From NCBI RefSeq assembly GCF_049243985.1, contig NC_135375.1:25978490-26042489 (forward strand): a DNA stretch of 64,000 nt, given 5' to 3'. The DNA is from Paroedura picta. Taxonomy: Eukaryota > Chordata > Lepidosauria > Squamata > Gekkonidae. The position numbers were made by a program, and so were the translations under genes. This document shows positions 34,510-47,055 of the stretch, one piece after another (position 1 is the stretch's first letter; the number at the start of each line of letters is the position of its first letter). The notes beneath the pieces were generated by a model. It saw only the letters and a list, made by a program, of their open reading frames with translations, did no database searches and had not been told where the DNA came from.

Positions 34510-37300
34510 AAAGGATAACCTGGGAAAGAGAGGAGATCTTGCCTGAGCAGCTCCATTTCAGCAGCTCCTTTTGTTAATCAGCTTACTCATGGTTCTTTGT
34601 TGGTTAGGTCCTAGTTAGCGTGATTTGTCCCAGTGAAGAGTGGAACTTTGGCCTGAGCTATTTTTTTAGGTCTCCTTTGAACAGGCCCTCAGCAATGATA
34701 AAGTGTCTGGGGCAAGGGAATAAACAAGCAAATTTAGTAGACAGCTGAGTTCAGCAGCAGTGTGAGGAAGCCAGGACGTTAGTCTCACAATGTACCTTAA
34801 AGGGTAAGCATGCTTTCCTCAAACAGATCTACATAAAAGGAGATTTAGAAAAGGTGATTTTAAAAAAGCAATTATGAAGGCAGGATGCCAGAAGGGAGTA
34901 GGGGGCTCTCCAGTGTATTGCACTGAATGCAACATGTATGACTGCCCGCTAGACAGAGGTCTTGGGTGTGTGCTCTGTGCAAGGAGCTCCTGGTTCTCAG
35001 GGATCAAGTCTGCACCCTGGAGGCCAAGGTGGCTGATCTGGAGAAACAGACAGCTCAGCGCACAAATAACATTCTAAGAATGACAGCTCCACTGCTCTCA
35101 AGGCTCATGAGGGTCAAAGGGAAATAGGGCACTGTGCTGAATAAAGGGGGATGTTCTCTCAAAAGGAACTACTTCTGCAGCTGGTGAACAGGTATTGTTT
35201 CACATCAAGGAACCATCCTCGAGGCTGCTGTTGGTACTTGGTGATTCGATCCTTAGGCATGCAGGTAGATGGGTTGTGAACCTGTGTACTGGTGACTTGT
35301 CTGCCTGGTGTGAAAGTAGTGGACATTATACATGCTCAAGACTAGACTAAATAGGCTCGTAGATAGTACTCGGAAGAAGTCAATAGTTGTGGCATGTGTT
35401 GGTACCAACAATGTGAGGACATGTAGTCATGTGGTCCTGGAGGAAAAATGTAGACTGCTAGACCAGAGACTTAGGCCAGGATCTCCAAGATAGCCTTCTC
35501 AGAAGTCCTGCCTGTTCCACACACGGGGCCAGCTAGATAAACACAAATTAGGAGTCTCAATGTGTGGATGAGAAGTGGTGTAGGGTTTGTTAGACACTGG
35601 GATACTATTTGGAACAAGCAGGATCTCTACGAAAGAGACAGCTTCCACTTGTCACTAATGGGGAACCGTGACCATAATGCTATTAAGTTTAACATTTATG
35701 TAAACAGGGCGTTACTCCCAAAAGACCAACGACTACATTAGAATGGGTAAATTCTCTCTAATGAAGGGCCTTGTGGGGAATAAACTGAAAGGAGAGGTAA
35801 GGAAGCTCAAATCCCTTTTGGGAAGCTTGGAGACTCTTTAAAACCACAATACTGGAAGTTTAGCTAAAATGTAGGTCACAGTTTAAGAGAGGTATGAAGA
35901 AGTGTAGAGCAAGGCTTGCATGGTTAACAAAGTGATGGAAGCAGTAAAAGGTTAAAAGGATTCCTTTTAAGCAGTGAAAGACTAGTCTGAGTGCGGCAAA
36001 GGAAAAGCAAGTTGGTGATCAGACAGGCCAAAAGGAAGGGACTAGGAGGAACATACTGCAAAAAAACTAAGACTATCAATACAGTTTTCTTCGGATACAG
36101 TAGTAGCAGAAAAGCAACAAGGCAAGGAGGCCCTTGGATGATTGAGGGGTGAAAGAATTGATAAAGGATGATAGGGAAACTGCAGAGAAGTTGAATGCAC
36201 TTTTCCCCTCTGTCTTTATTGTCAAAGATGGGAGATGCTTGCCCGGTGCAGAAATGCCAGTCTCAGGAGAGGTGTTGAATGACTTGTGTTGGATTGAGGT
36301 CGGATTGAAGGGGAGGCCCTACAACTGATGGACAAATTAAAAACTGACAAATCACCAGGCCCAAGTGGTGTACATTCAAAATGTCTGAAAGAACTCTGGT
36401 GTTAATTTGTGATCTCGTAACAGAAATATGCAATCCTTAAAATCTGCCTTCATTTCTGAGGACTGGAGGGTAGCTAATGTAACCTGTTAGGCTGGTCAGT
36501 CTAACATTGATACTGGGTAAGTTGGTGGAATCTGTTATTAAAGGTACAATTTGTAGTCCCATTGATGAACTAAGGCTATTGAGGAGAATCAGGTAAGAGA
36601 AGATATTGCCTCACTAACCTTTTAGAGTTCTTTGAGAGAGTGAACAAACATATTTTATATGGACCTGGAGGTGACCCAGTAGATATCATTTACCTAGACC
36701 TCCAGAAAGCTTTTGGTGAGGTGAAGAGAGTTGACAAAGGGCACTTTTTCTCCCTCCCAAAATACTAGAATTTGAGGGCATCCAATGAAACTGCTCGGTA
36801 GTAAGTTCAGGATAATCAGATAAATACTACTTTACACATACAGATTAAAATGTGGAATTCGCTGCCATATAATGTAGTAATGGCCACAGGGATAAACAGC
36901 TTTAAAAGGGGATTAGATCGTTATGGAGGATAAGTCTGTTCATGGCATAGGCTACAAGCCATGGTGACTAAGGAGAACTTCCACATTCAGAGGCAATAAA
37001 CCAATGGATCAATGAGCCAGGAGGCAACATCAGAGGAGGCTCTATGCTCTCTTAGCCTCCAAAGGAACTGGTTGGCCACTGTGTTGAGACAATGCTGGAA
37101 TTCTCATAGACACTGTACTTCCCTCAGGAGTGGTGGGTTCTCTCTCTATCTTTGGATAGCTATCTGATGAAGCTGATTCTGTGAAGGTTCAAGGTGGTGG
37201 AAGGTTACAGTGGAGGAGCGATAGGGTTGTGAGCGTCCTGCATAGTGCAGGGAGTTGGACTAGATGACCCAGGAGGTCCCGTCCAACTATGATTCTATGA
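34510..37300 (+). mobile_element. Degraded CR1 LINE with ORF1 and parts of ORF2
   Basis: Translation of 34874 onward shows a Cys-rich segment, CTECNMYDCP...CVLCARSSW. From 35225 it shows LLLVLGDSILRHAGRW and then VVACVGTNNVRT, the GDS and GTN motifs of the CR1 ORF1 esterase. Near 36460-36720 RT fragments appear (FISEDWRVANVT, VDIIYLDLQKAF). The rest of the RT is missing, and CR1 3' tails follow at 36840-37120 and 37120-37300 (GACTAGATGACCCAGGAGG, CTATGATTCTATGA). It carries several stops and frame breaks and looks old. Confidence 0.75.
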
Positions 37301-37407
37301 CTTTATAGAAGCATGTAGGCTTTGAACTATGTGATCATCGAAGTGCAGGGCAAGGGCTGCTCTGATAGCCTACATGCTTCTATAAAGTACAGTGTCTATG
37401 AGGATTC
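37098..37407. repeat. Compound inverted repeat
   Basis: 37367-37388 is the exact reverse complement of 37300-37321 (22 bp). 37385-37407 is the reverse complement of 37098-37120 (23 bp, one mismatch). The two copies overlap by AAGT. Confidence 0.9.
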
Positions 37408-38347
37408 TGCTAACATTGTGACTAGCAAATTGGTCCCATTTTAGTACGTTTAAAGCAAATTTTGGGTTGTATGAGTGTCAGATCCGATGAGGGAAGGGGA
37501 GTAGACGAACAGCTTACTCATTTCGTTCTGGGATAGCAACTGGGAGAGTTTCATTCCTCATCTTGTTGCTCTTTTCAATGGAATGCTTTATATGGCCAGG
37601 GACCACAAGTTAACTCTTGCTCAGACCTTCCAGTTCTTTTTCTGGGAAATACGTAACTTCCCATGTTTAGTTTCTCCTCCCAAGCACTGAGTAATGCAGA
37701 GGGTGCTCAGGCACTTTTACGAGGCTTCTATGAGCTGTTTTGCTGCAAGGGGTTCTGCAAATCTGAGTCCCACCAGCATGCAACCCATTCATTATCATAT
37801 TGCAGTAGGGGGTAAGGTCCATCCTACAGGTTTGAAGTGGAACAGATAAGATTCTAAACAGTTCTGCTTAAACCATGGGTGGGTTGTTATTGTTTGTTTG
37901 TTGTTCTTTTTGGACCAATTGTATTGCAACAGAAGTCTTTTTCAAATACATCTGGTTGGGGGGAAAAAATCAAATGCCTCAATTCTAGGTTTTCCTGATT
38001 CTCATTTCTTTCTGGAATCTTTCCTGATATTGTACTCTTTGCATTTGTTTAGATGACTGCAGAGCAGTGGTGGAAAGGAAGCTGTTCTGCAGGGCTAGGT
38101 CACAGTCCAACACATAATTAAGTGGGCTTAAATACGCTGGCCTGTGGCCATAGCCGGTTGGCATTGCCAACGAGTTCCCTTCATCAAGCTTGTAACAACA
38201 CAGCAGCTGCCAACAGTACTTAAGTCCACTTTCTAATACAACTTTAACATATTTCTCCGAGCCAGAAATATCTTTTTCTTAAATATGCTCCATCCCAAGT
38301 TTGTTAAAATCGCCTCCAGGTCCATATAAAAGCCATCATCGACTGCG

Positions 38348-38530
38348 CAGTGAGGCACGGTGGCCCAATGCTAGAGCATCTGCTTTACCTAAGGGGGACC
38401 CAGCTTTGGTCTGCAGCACCTCCAGTCAAAAGGGTCACATAAAGTTGATGCAAAAGGCCTCCATGTGAGACCCCAGTGAGCTGCTGCCAGTCAGAGCAGG
38501 CAATAGTGACCTTGATAGGCCAAGGCTCCA
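38348..38530 (+). repeat. tRNA-derived SINE, second family
   Basis: Head GGTGGCCCAATGCTAGAGCA TCTGCTT, body CTCCAGTCAAAAGG, TGAGACCCCAGTGAGCTGCT. Confidence 0.7.
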
Positions 38531-38603
38531 ACACAACGTAAGGCGGCTGCATGTGGTCCGTGAGAAATCCAGATGATTCTGCTTTTCTGTAGGTTATCTT
38601 TTA

Positions 38604-38785
38604 GACCGTTTCCGCACTGGAGGTTTCATGCCGGGCTGCAGGCTGGAGTTTTAGTCATGGCAGGTTGCCCCACCTCTTCCTGCATCCACATGGGGGAGCA
38701 TTTGGCCCAGTACACCTCATCCACCCCCGATTTGTGTTCTTGCATGGGAGCTGGGGGCAGTGAAGTTCCCAGTGCATAAAGGGTC
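38604..38785. mobile_element. Harbinger-like MITE, 182 bp
   Basis: TIRs GACCGTTTCCGCACTGG and CCAGTGCATAAAGGGTC. The 3-bp duplication TTA on both sides fits the PIF/Harbinger TWA preference. Confidence 0.7.
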
Positions 38786-38788
38786 TTA

Positions 38789-38965
38789 GGGAGGCACTGT
38801 GGCTTGGTGATAAAGCATCTGCTCAGCTTCTCTATTAAAAAAGATGTGAGAGACCTGAGACTTTGGTAGGTGATGTGAAAGACCTGAGACTTTGGAGAAA
38901 ACACTGACTTTAACAGATCGGTGAGTCTGACTCAGTATAAGGAAGCTTCGTATGCCTGTGGATGT
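38789..38965 (+). repeat. tRNA-derived SINE, second family
   Basis: CACTGTGGCTTGGTGATAAA GCATCTGCT head, GGTGATGTGAAAGACCTGAG body, TCAGTATAAGGAAGCTTCGT tail. Confidence 0.7.
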
Positions 38966-39055
38966 GTTTTTTTGGGTATTTCTTAAACTAGAGAGCAGGC
39001 CATGATAGACACATTATTCAGATTAGAAGTCAAACTTTCAGGCAGCTTCTTTGAA

Positions 39056-39205
39056 TCATGGAATCATAGAATCATAGGGTTGGAAGGGACCTCCTGGGTC
39101 ATCTAGTCCAACCCCCTGCGCTATGCAGGATACTCCCAGCCCTGTCGCTCTTCCACGCTAACCTGCCACCCCCTTGAACCTTCACAGAATCAGCCTCTCT
39201 GTCAG
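39056..39205 (-). repeat. CR1 LINE 3' end
   Basis: - strand copy ending in ATCATAGAATCATAGGGTTG and GTCCAACCCCCTGCG (complement of the CR1 end). Confidence 0.85.
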
Positions 39206-40394
39206 ATTCTTTATTTATCATCACTGTTTTGCCATGCTGTGCCATAGCTTCCCAAGAAAATTGCCAGGTTTGGGGAACAAACTACCAAAGACCAGCTCAT
39301 AGACAAGGCATCCAGAAGATACCTTGTGGATTGTCGATTGCCACCACATTAAGCTTCTATGCTCTTTGCCCCATGGGTGGCTGGTCTTCCCAGCATGTGT
39401 TTACCAGTTGGGCTTTTTGTCCTGCTTGCATTCCTTCTTCAAATCAGATGTGTGTTTTGAAGGTTTAATAGCAAACTAGGCTGCACAGAATCGCTTTGAG
39501 AAGCACTCCTGAGCCCACCATGGTCATCCTTCAGCTTGTATTCCTGCTCGAAGCAGTCTTTAATCTCAACCCACAGCTTATCATAGTCACATGCCCTGCC
39601 TTAGCCTTGGTGCTTTGAAGGCTGACTCCAAAGGGCTTAGAATTTATCTGTTTCCTTCACTAAAGCAAAGACTTTCCAGCTCCTGACTTCAGGTTTCTAT
39701 GAGAGTGGTGACTCATGGGCTGACGGTTAACCCATGACTTTTGTTTACTTTAGATGTTGTTTTTGCGGGCTGTTATTTGCGGTTTATGCAACAATGGACA
39801 TTTTATGTTTTCCTTTGAACACTCTCACGTAACTAGCAGGGAGCGTGTGCTGGATGTTAGAGTAGTTAGCCTCTGAAATTACGGCTTAAGAACCGCGTAG
39901 ATACTTTGTGATGACTAAACAGAACGCGGGGTTTTGTGCTGTGCTGTGATTATCCCTGTGCCCAGAACCTCGTGAGTATGAATTTTGCAGCAAGGAGCAA
40001 ATCTTACAACACACTGCCTGGTTTCCTGCATTCCTCCGTTGGCACCGCTCCAACCCCAGCCTCCCCTGTGAGAAAGAAAACTGAACACTATTGTAACAGC
40101 TTTCTCAGAACAGTAAAGTTTTTTTTTTTTTTGCAACGTGGTGGAGAAATCTATTGTGAACACTGTGCAGTGTAACTGGGTTAACGTCAGACAACAGCAT
40201 GTTGAACAATGTCTTGCGTATTTTAAGGAGCAATGTTTGCAATAACATTTATCGTTCTGAGGTTTCACTTAGTAGACATCAGCGGAGCCCTCATTTAGAT
40301 GCCAAAGGAACTATGCTGAAGGTTCTTGCCGCATTGATTTCTACAGCACAGCCTCCAGAATGTTATAGTTAGTACTCTAGCGTTGGGGTCCATT

Positions 40395-40494
40395 AGCGTG
40401 TTGTTTCCTTTGTTGGTCTTAAAGGTGCCACCGGACTCTGATTTTGTTTTATTGTGCTGCAAGTTCAGACCAACACGGCTATCCACTTGAATCT
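40395..40494 (-). repeat. Penelope-like terminal fragment
   Basis: GTTGGTCTTAAAGGTGCCAC, TTTTATTGTGCTGCAAGTTC, CAACACGGCTATCCACTTGA: inverse of the copy at 9921. Confidence 0.4.
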
Positions 40495-41146
40495 TGTTTC
40501 CTCAGGTTTTGGCTCTCATGAAATCTACATCAGGCAATACAGATACCTGAGATTAATCCATCGAAATACTATGGCGTCTCAAATGAATACTTTGCTGGAG
40601 AAAATGTATCTGCTGCACAGCACGTGCAAAGCAAAGAATGCAAGCCCTGCCCCAAGTCAGCTTCAAAGCAATTAATTTAAGCATACTTTTTAAAGCCCTT
40701 AAAATCTGTTCATATCAAAGGAACTGAGAGCCGGTCCAGATGTTATTGCAGCTGGCCAACTCCCACGACACTGCCGAGCAGTGCAACTTCGAAACTGGGG
40801 TCAGGCCAGAGATTCCTGTTTCCAAGATAAGAAAAAACAGAAGTCACAGAAGTAAATCCTTTTTATAGATATTGACTCCTATTGACTAAAAAAAAATAGA
40901 ACTATATGAGAAACGTTTTGATTGGGCCAGCCACTACTTATGCTGCATTTAGCACTGAACAGATTTCAGATCTTGTCCAACGCTAAGATGCTTCTGAGTA
41001 AGTCTAGCTAACATTGAACTGTTAGAAACTTTTAAAGATAGCACAGGCTGTACCAATCTAAGTTGTTGTTGTTTATACTGCAGATGGCATGGAAATGTAC
41101 TCACTTGTCCTTGACCTAGCATAGGAAACAACATGATTTTCAAAAT

Positions 41147-41417
41147 AAGAAGAGTTGGTTCTTATGTGCTGCTTTTCTCTACCCCAAGGAATCTCAACGC
41201 GGCTTACAATCCCCTTCTCTTTTATCTCCCCACAACAGGCACCCTGTGAAGTGGGTGAGGCTGAGAGAGCCCTGATATCACTGCTCTGTCAGAACAGCTT
41301 TATCAGTGCTGTGGCAAGCCCAAGGTCACCCAGCTGGCTGCACATGGGGAGTGCAGAATCAAACCCAGCTCACCAGATTAGAAGTCCGTGCTCCTAACCA
41401 CTACACCAAGCTGGCTC
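41147..41417 (-). repeat. Sauria-type tRNA SINE
   Basis: - strand, near full length; AAGAGTTGGTTCTTATGTGC at left and CCACTACACCAAGCTGGCT at right. Confidence 0.85.
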
Positions 41418-41766
41418 TTATCTAAGTAAAAGAATAAGACAACTGGGACATGGTTTGTTTAGGACAAAGCAGCCTGGACTGGATTCTACTTCTGGCCAAA
41501 CTAAACGTTAACTGTGGGTGCCAACTGTTAACGTTGGTTTACATCTGAACTCAGCCATTTAAAAATGCTCTGAACCTGATCCTACTGGGACCAGATGTTC
41601 TTGTCCTCCCACCACGTACACCTTTTCAAGTGGCCAAACAGTCCATGGCTGGTCAGCTCCAAAATGGTGTCAGACATGTGGCCACAATAACGTCTAGCCT
41701 GACCCTTAGACCAAGGTAATTTTGAGTGCATTATAAGGCACATCTTCTGCATCCTATAGGATAGGC

Positions 41767-42085
41767 CAGCCTTTCTCAACTTTTTTACCATTGGGGAAAC
41801 CCTGAAACAGGCTTCAGGCTTTGAGAAATCCCAGAACTGGCATGAATGTGCAGAATATGGTTGGGAAGCACAGCTGTGTACACACCAACCCAGGGCCCCT
41901 CCAGGCCCATCGTTGACCATTTTGGGAAGGGGGGGAACAGGTAGACATGACTATATATGGTCATATCACCCAAAAATGTTGAAGAAATGTTTAAAATATT
42001 TTTAAAAATAATTATTTCCCACCCATTTGGGAAACCCTTCCAGGGGTGTGAAGAAATCCCACAAAACCCTGATTGAAAAAACCTG
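41767..42085. mobile_element. hAT-like element, family B
   Basis: Ends CAGCCTTTCTCAAC and GATTGAAAAAACCTG. Flanks GGATAGGC and GTATAGGC match at 7/8. The interior matches the copies at 23829 and 50023. Confidence 0.8.
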
Positions 42086-42781
42086 GTATAGGCAGTGTAC
42101 AAATACACTGTATTTTATGGTACTTTAAAATGCCTTGGGACATTTTTTTTTAGCTAGGTACTCTATAAGTAAACTTCAAGGCAATCTTCTGTTCATCCAA
42201 ATCTCTGCCCCAAGATTGCAGATCAATGAATGCCTTTCTGCAGTCTCTGTACATTGATCCATTGTGTCTACGTTGTGGATTGAGTTAAAATGATAAAATT
42301 AAAAGACAGAAGCACTAGCTTTAATGTAAGAACATAATGTAAATGTTGTGTTGTAGTTTGAAGTTTTAAAGCTTTCAAAGAAAATTGTATGTATAAAAAT
42401 TTTACCCCATTCTTCCTCCTGGGAGCTCAGGATAACAAACACAATCTTCTTCCATCTGATTAGATTACTACAATATCCCTGAATTGGAGGGAAGGCTGAG
42501 AAATAGTGACTAGTCTCATATTTGCTAAGAATCTTCTTGTCTCGGAGGCCAGGTCTCCCCACCCCAACCCCGACACTAAGCCAATGTGGCATCCAGCAAC
42601 ATGTTTCTTACTTCATGATTGCTTCTTGACTTGGAGACAAAATTCCAAAGAGTTTTGGGCTGCTTCCTTTCAACTGACTGACCAGCCAAACTTTCAACTC
42701 TTCCCAGACATGTGAGTCAACACCATCACAGCCATGTTCACTAGACTTGGCTGCAGACATACACGTTTTATGCCTCTAGGT

Positions 42782-42960
42782 TTAGCATTAAGAGCATAAG
42801 AGCAGTAGTGTTGTGTCAGTCCAATGGCCCATCCAATCCAACACTCTGTGTCACACAGTGGCCAAATCCCAGGTGTCTTCAGGACGTCCACCAGCATGGC
42901 CAGAACTCCAGAAGTCCTTCCACTCTTTTCCTGTGGCCACCTAGGGAGAAAAACCATGTT
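42782..42960 (+). repeat. Dispersed squamate repeat, probable LINE end
   Basis: TCAGTCCAATGGCCCATCCA, CCAACACTCTGTGTCACACA, GTGGCCAAATCCCAGGTG. This is a block I recall as common in lizard genomes; the family is uncertain. Confidence 0.45.
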
Positions 42961-44319
42961 TCTTTGAGCTAAGGCCAGTCCCATCTTTCTTTTGCCTCAC
43001 TGATGCAGGAGAAAATTCAAGAGAGCCAAGGAAGCATTGCCTTTCCATCTACTGGAAATAGCTCCTGCTAGTTGTGGTTCAACGAGGCATGCCACCTAAG
43101 ACGGCTGTTTTCTTTCCATCCCCGATGTCTCTAACTCTTGCTACTGCTGCCCTCCCGGGTGCACCACAGCCTGGCTCCTTCTAGTTCTCAGAGTGTCTTT
43201 CAGCATCATATGGCAAGCCATGTGTTCATAGGGCTTCCAGAACTTTTGAGAATTCAGAAAACCCCACTGGGCATGGATGGCTTGCAGCACTATTTCTTAA
43301 GATGCTTGGGTAATGCAGAGAGAAGGGTCATTAGCTGCTTCAACTCTTGGATGGAAGTGTCTCTACCCACAGCAGTAGACACAGAGGGTTCCGTCTCCCA
43401 AGATCTGCCTAATGCTACCACCTCACCTCACACCATTTTAAAGCTGGCCATGGCCAGCTCTGTTGTAGGAGAACTCTTGACTTAGAACCTGCCAATATTT
43501 GTGAAACATTTTCAGTTTTTTTATGGTTGGCCATGCCCACACAGTGGCCATTTTGTGACTGGCCTTGCTCCCACAGTATCCATCTTGTGAAGGTGCACAG
43601 TGGCCTTTCCCAGAATTCCAGAAGTACCTACTGGCTCAACCTCATTGGAGATCCCTATTACATCACAAGCCCTCTGCCCTGCAACAGAAGCAATTATTAT
43701 AAAGTCAGGAAGGAAACAATTTCCATGGTCAGCAGAGCTAGATTAATTTCTTTTATTAGAAAGCCTTCACCTTTGCCCTCCTACGTTTCTGCTTCCTCTG
43801 TTGATTTTTAGGATGCTGTAGTTTAGGGAAATAAGTTGCATCCTGTACTTTTCCTGAAAATACCACATTCTGCAGAAGAGAAAGGCATCAGCATCAGTGC
43901 TGTAAATAAAGAAACAGGAAGACAAGTATTCTATGTTACTAGAAAGGAGAAGATCCCATTTGGGGATCTTGGTGGGGAGATTTTGCTTGCTTGTTCTCTC
44001 TCCTTGAACTTCCTCTGCTCCTCTTCCTCTTCTGAATTGTTTGACTCGATTTAGGGCAGCAATCTTCCTTAACTCATTCAAGTTTAATGTTAATTTATGT
44101 GCAGCTTGGCCGATAATCTTTGCCCATGCAGATCACGGAAGCAAAAACAAAAAAACCCAAAACCGTCTCACTTCAGTATTAAAATTATAACTCACTTTTG
44201 TGATGTTGTACTTCTGGGGAATTAAAAAAAAAGTTTTCCTTCTTGACGAGTCACATTCTGATTGAACCACTAGACTTTCTCTCCTCACTTGGAGAATTGG
44301 CCAAAGGCTAAGACACAGG

Positions 44320-44482
44320 CATGGAGAGGTTTAAAAGGGGATTAGACTTATGGAGGAAAGGTCTATCACTGGCTACTAGACATGGTGATTAAGGGGAACC
44401 CTCACATTCAGAGTCAGTAAGCCTCTGAAACCCATTGCCAGGAGTCAACATCAGGGGATGACCTCAGCCTCTATGCCACTGC
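44320..44482 (+). repeat. CR1-like LINE tail fragment
   Basis: GGTTTAAAAGGGGATTAGAC, ACTGGCTACTAGACATGGTG, paralleling 36870-37050. Confidence 0.6.
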
Positions 44483-44599
44483 GACTGCTTCCGCACAAGG
44501 AATTTGACTTGACTTAGCGCTTGTCCGGCCACAGGGCTAATTCCTGCTTCAGACCTGGTCCAGGGCGGTCCCAGGCCTGGTGCAACTTGGGCCCTCAGT

Positions 44600-45662
44600 T
44601 GGCCCACAGCAAGGGAATGTGGATAAAGTTGTTGTCAATGGTGTTTCATCAGACTGGAGAGAGGTGAGTAGCGGGGTACCTCAGGGCTCAGTGCTTGGTC
44701 CGGTACTTTTTAACATATTTAGTAATGATCTAGATGAGGGGGTGGAGGGACTACTCATCAAGTTTGCAGATGACACCAAATTGGGAGGACTGGCAAATTC
44801 TCCAGAAGATAGAGACAGAGTTCAACGAGATCTGAACATAATGGAAAAATGGGCAAATGAGAACAAGATGCAATTTAATAAAGATAAGTGTAAAGTTCTG
44901 CATCTGGGTCAGAAAAATGAAAAGCATGCCTACTGGATGGGGGATATGCTTCTAGGTAACACTGTGTGTGTACAAGACCTTGGGGTACTTGTGGATTGTA
45001 AACTAAACATGAGCAGGCAGTGTGATGCAGCAGCAAAAAAGGCGAATGCCATTTTGGGCTGTATCAACAGGGGCATCACATCAAAATCACAAGATGTCAT
45101 AGTCCCATTGTATACGGCACTGGTCAGACCACACTTGGAGTACTGTGTGCAGTTCTGGAGGCCTCACTTCAAGAAGGACGTAGATAAAATTGAAAGGGTA
45201 CAGAGGAGAGTGACGAGGATGATCTGGACCAAGGGACCAAGCCCTATGAAGATAGGTTGAGGGACTTGGGAATGTTCAGCCTGTAGAAAAGGAGGTTGAG
45301 AGGGGACATGATAGCCCTCTTTAAGTATTTGAAAGGTTGTCATTTGGAGAAGGGCAGGATGCTGTTCCCATTGGCTGCAGAGGAAAGGACGTGCAGTAAT
45401 GGGTTTAAACTACAACGGTATAGGCTAGATATCGGGGGGGGGGGAATTTCACAGTCAGAGTAGTTCAGCAGTGGAATAGGCTGCCTAAGGAGGTGGTGAG
45501 CTCCCCCTCACTGGCAGTCTTCAAGCAAAGGTTGGATACACACTTTTCTTGGATGCTTTAGGATGCTTAGGGCTGATCCTGCGTAGAGCAGGGGTTTGGA
45601 CTAGATGGCCTGTATGGCCCCTTCCAACTCTATGATTCTACGATTCTATGATCCTATGAAAT
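44600..45662 (+). mobile_element. 5'-truncated CR1 LINE with RT fragment
   Basis: The frame 44580-45260 encodes CR1 reverse transcriptase: SGVPQGSVLGPVLFNIF, then FADDTKLGG (the catalytic DD box), MQFNKDKCKVLHLG, VQDLGVLVDCKLNMS and VRPHLEYCVQFW. It closes early relative to the family. The 3' end repeats the block seen at 6785 and finishes in CTATGATTCTACGATTCTAT octamers. 5' truncation removes the endonuclease. Confidence 0.9.
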
Positions 45663-46075
45663 TACGGGCCTCGTGGAATCAGGGCCAGAACCCAACAACT
45701 CCATCAGCACCTCAGGAGCCACTTGGTTCTGACCCTTCCATGACAATTATCATTAGTGTCAATTCATCCTGGTTTGTGGGAATAAGCAATGGGAGAGCTA
45801 AGGCTCATTGCCCATGCTGCTGACTGCCTGCCATGCTTGGCTTGTTCCAGTCCCATTTGTAATGACCTGATTCTGAATGCTGAATGCAAATCCTTTGAGT
45901 TCCAAATGGCACAGGACACAGAGATAGATGCATCAAAGCTGCATTAGGAGCAGACACATGCTTCTGTACCCAGGGCCTGTGGCTAACGGCTACTAAGCAA
46001 ACAGCCTTCCTTACCAAAAAAAAGGTATACCACTTGACAAAGGCTGAAATGCACACAGATGGGTTATGGGGAAGT

Positions 46076-46105
46076 GAAGAAGGAGAAGGAGAAGGAGAAG
46101 GAGAA
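46076..46105 (+). repeat. (GAAGGA)n simple repeat
   Basis: Five tandem hexamers of purine-only sequence. Confidence 0.8.
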
Positions 46106-47055
46106 ACTGACGAGACAGGAAGTGCTTCATTTGGCTATGATGCAGTCTGCCCCTCATTTGGGAAATGAAATGCTTTTTAATAGCATAGATGCGATTATGA
46201 AATTGTAAGACGGTTTAGGCTATGTTGCCTTCAGGCTGTGGTGTTGGGCAAGATGTGAAAGAGCAACTGCCAGTGAAACTGACATAGGGAAGTGGGTGGA
46301 AATGTTAGGACACAAACTCATTGTGCATCTTGTCGTAACTGTATGGCACAAGCAGTCACTACCACAGATGGCGAGAGGGTCCTAGATTTTCACTGGAATC
46401 TTAAGTATATATATTTTTGTCAGTCCCATTTCATAGACATGAGTAGGATTTTGAGTAGACCAACTTGGACTGGCACTGAGAGTCTGTTACAAGCACCTAT
46501 GTAACTGGTGGTATCGGTGTGTTAATCTGTATGAAATAAACTTTTCCAGTTCCTTGTTCCTTGTCCTGAGCTGTGGATTTCCGTACAAAATCTTTTAGCT
46601 AAACAGTCTATAAGGTTTCAGTTGGGTGTAAATTCCTTGACTGTTGCCAGTTTTGGAGTTTCATTAAAGGTCGGAGAGGGCTTCATTCATGTTTATTTCA
46701 TAGTCACTCTGTATCATGGGGTCTGTAGTCTTAAAATTGCTTCAACAGGTAGGTACAGAGACAGAGACTGACAGGTGCTGAAATAGAGACAGAGAGGTGT
46801 AGAGACAGATAGACATGGAAATACTATAGGACAAAGTGTACAGCATTCTTTCCTAACTGAGCATTTCCCCCAGAATCTTATCAATAGCATAGAATCAGAA
46901 AAAAAAATCTGAATGAGTACCTTAAAACTAACAAATTCAGTGAATACAGTGCTCACATAAGCAATGCCAAACTAACAGTAATTATTGGCATGCACTGTAT
47001 AATTCTGAAGGCTCTGGAGCAAACTCCTCTTTCTGATTTTATTCTTTTGCAAAAA

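Larger units (their letters stand above)
37410..44319. other. Downstream gene-poor region, part 1
   Basis: Between the listed repeats, the stretches 37410-38347, 39206-40394, 40495-41146, 41418-41758, 42094-42781 and 42961-44319 hold nothing I recognise. Frames of up to 115 codons (43138-43485) lack conserved motifs or splice context. Confidence 0.75.
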
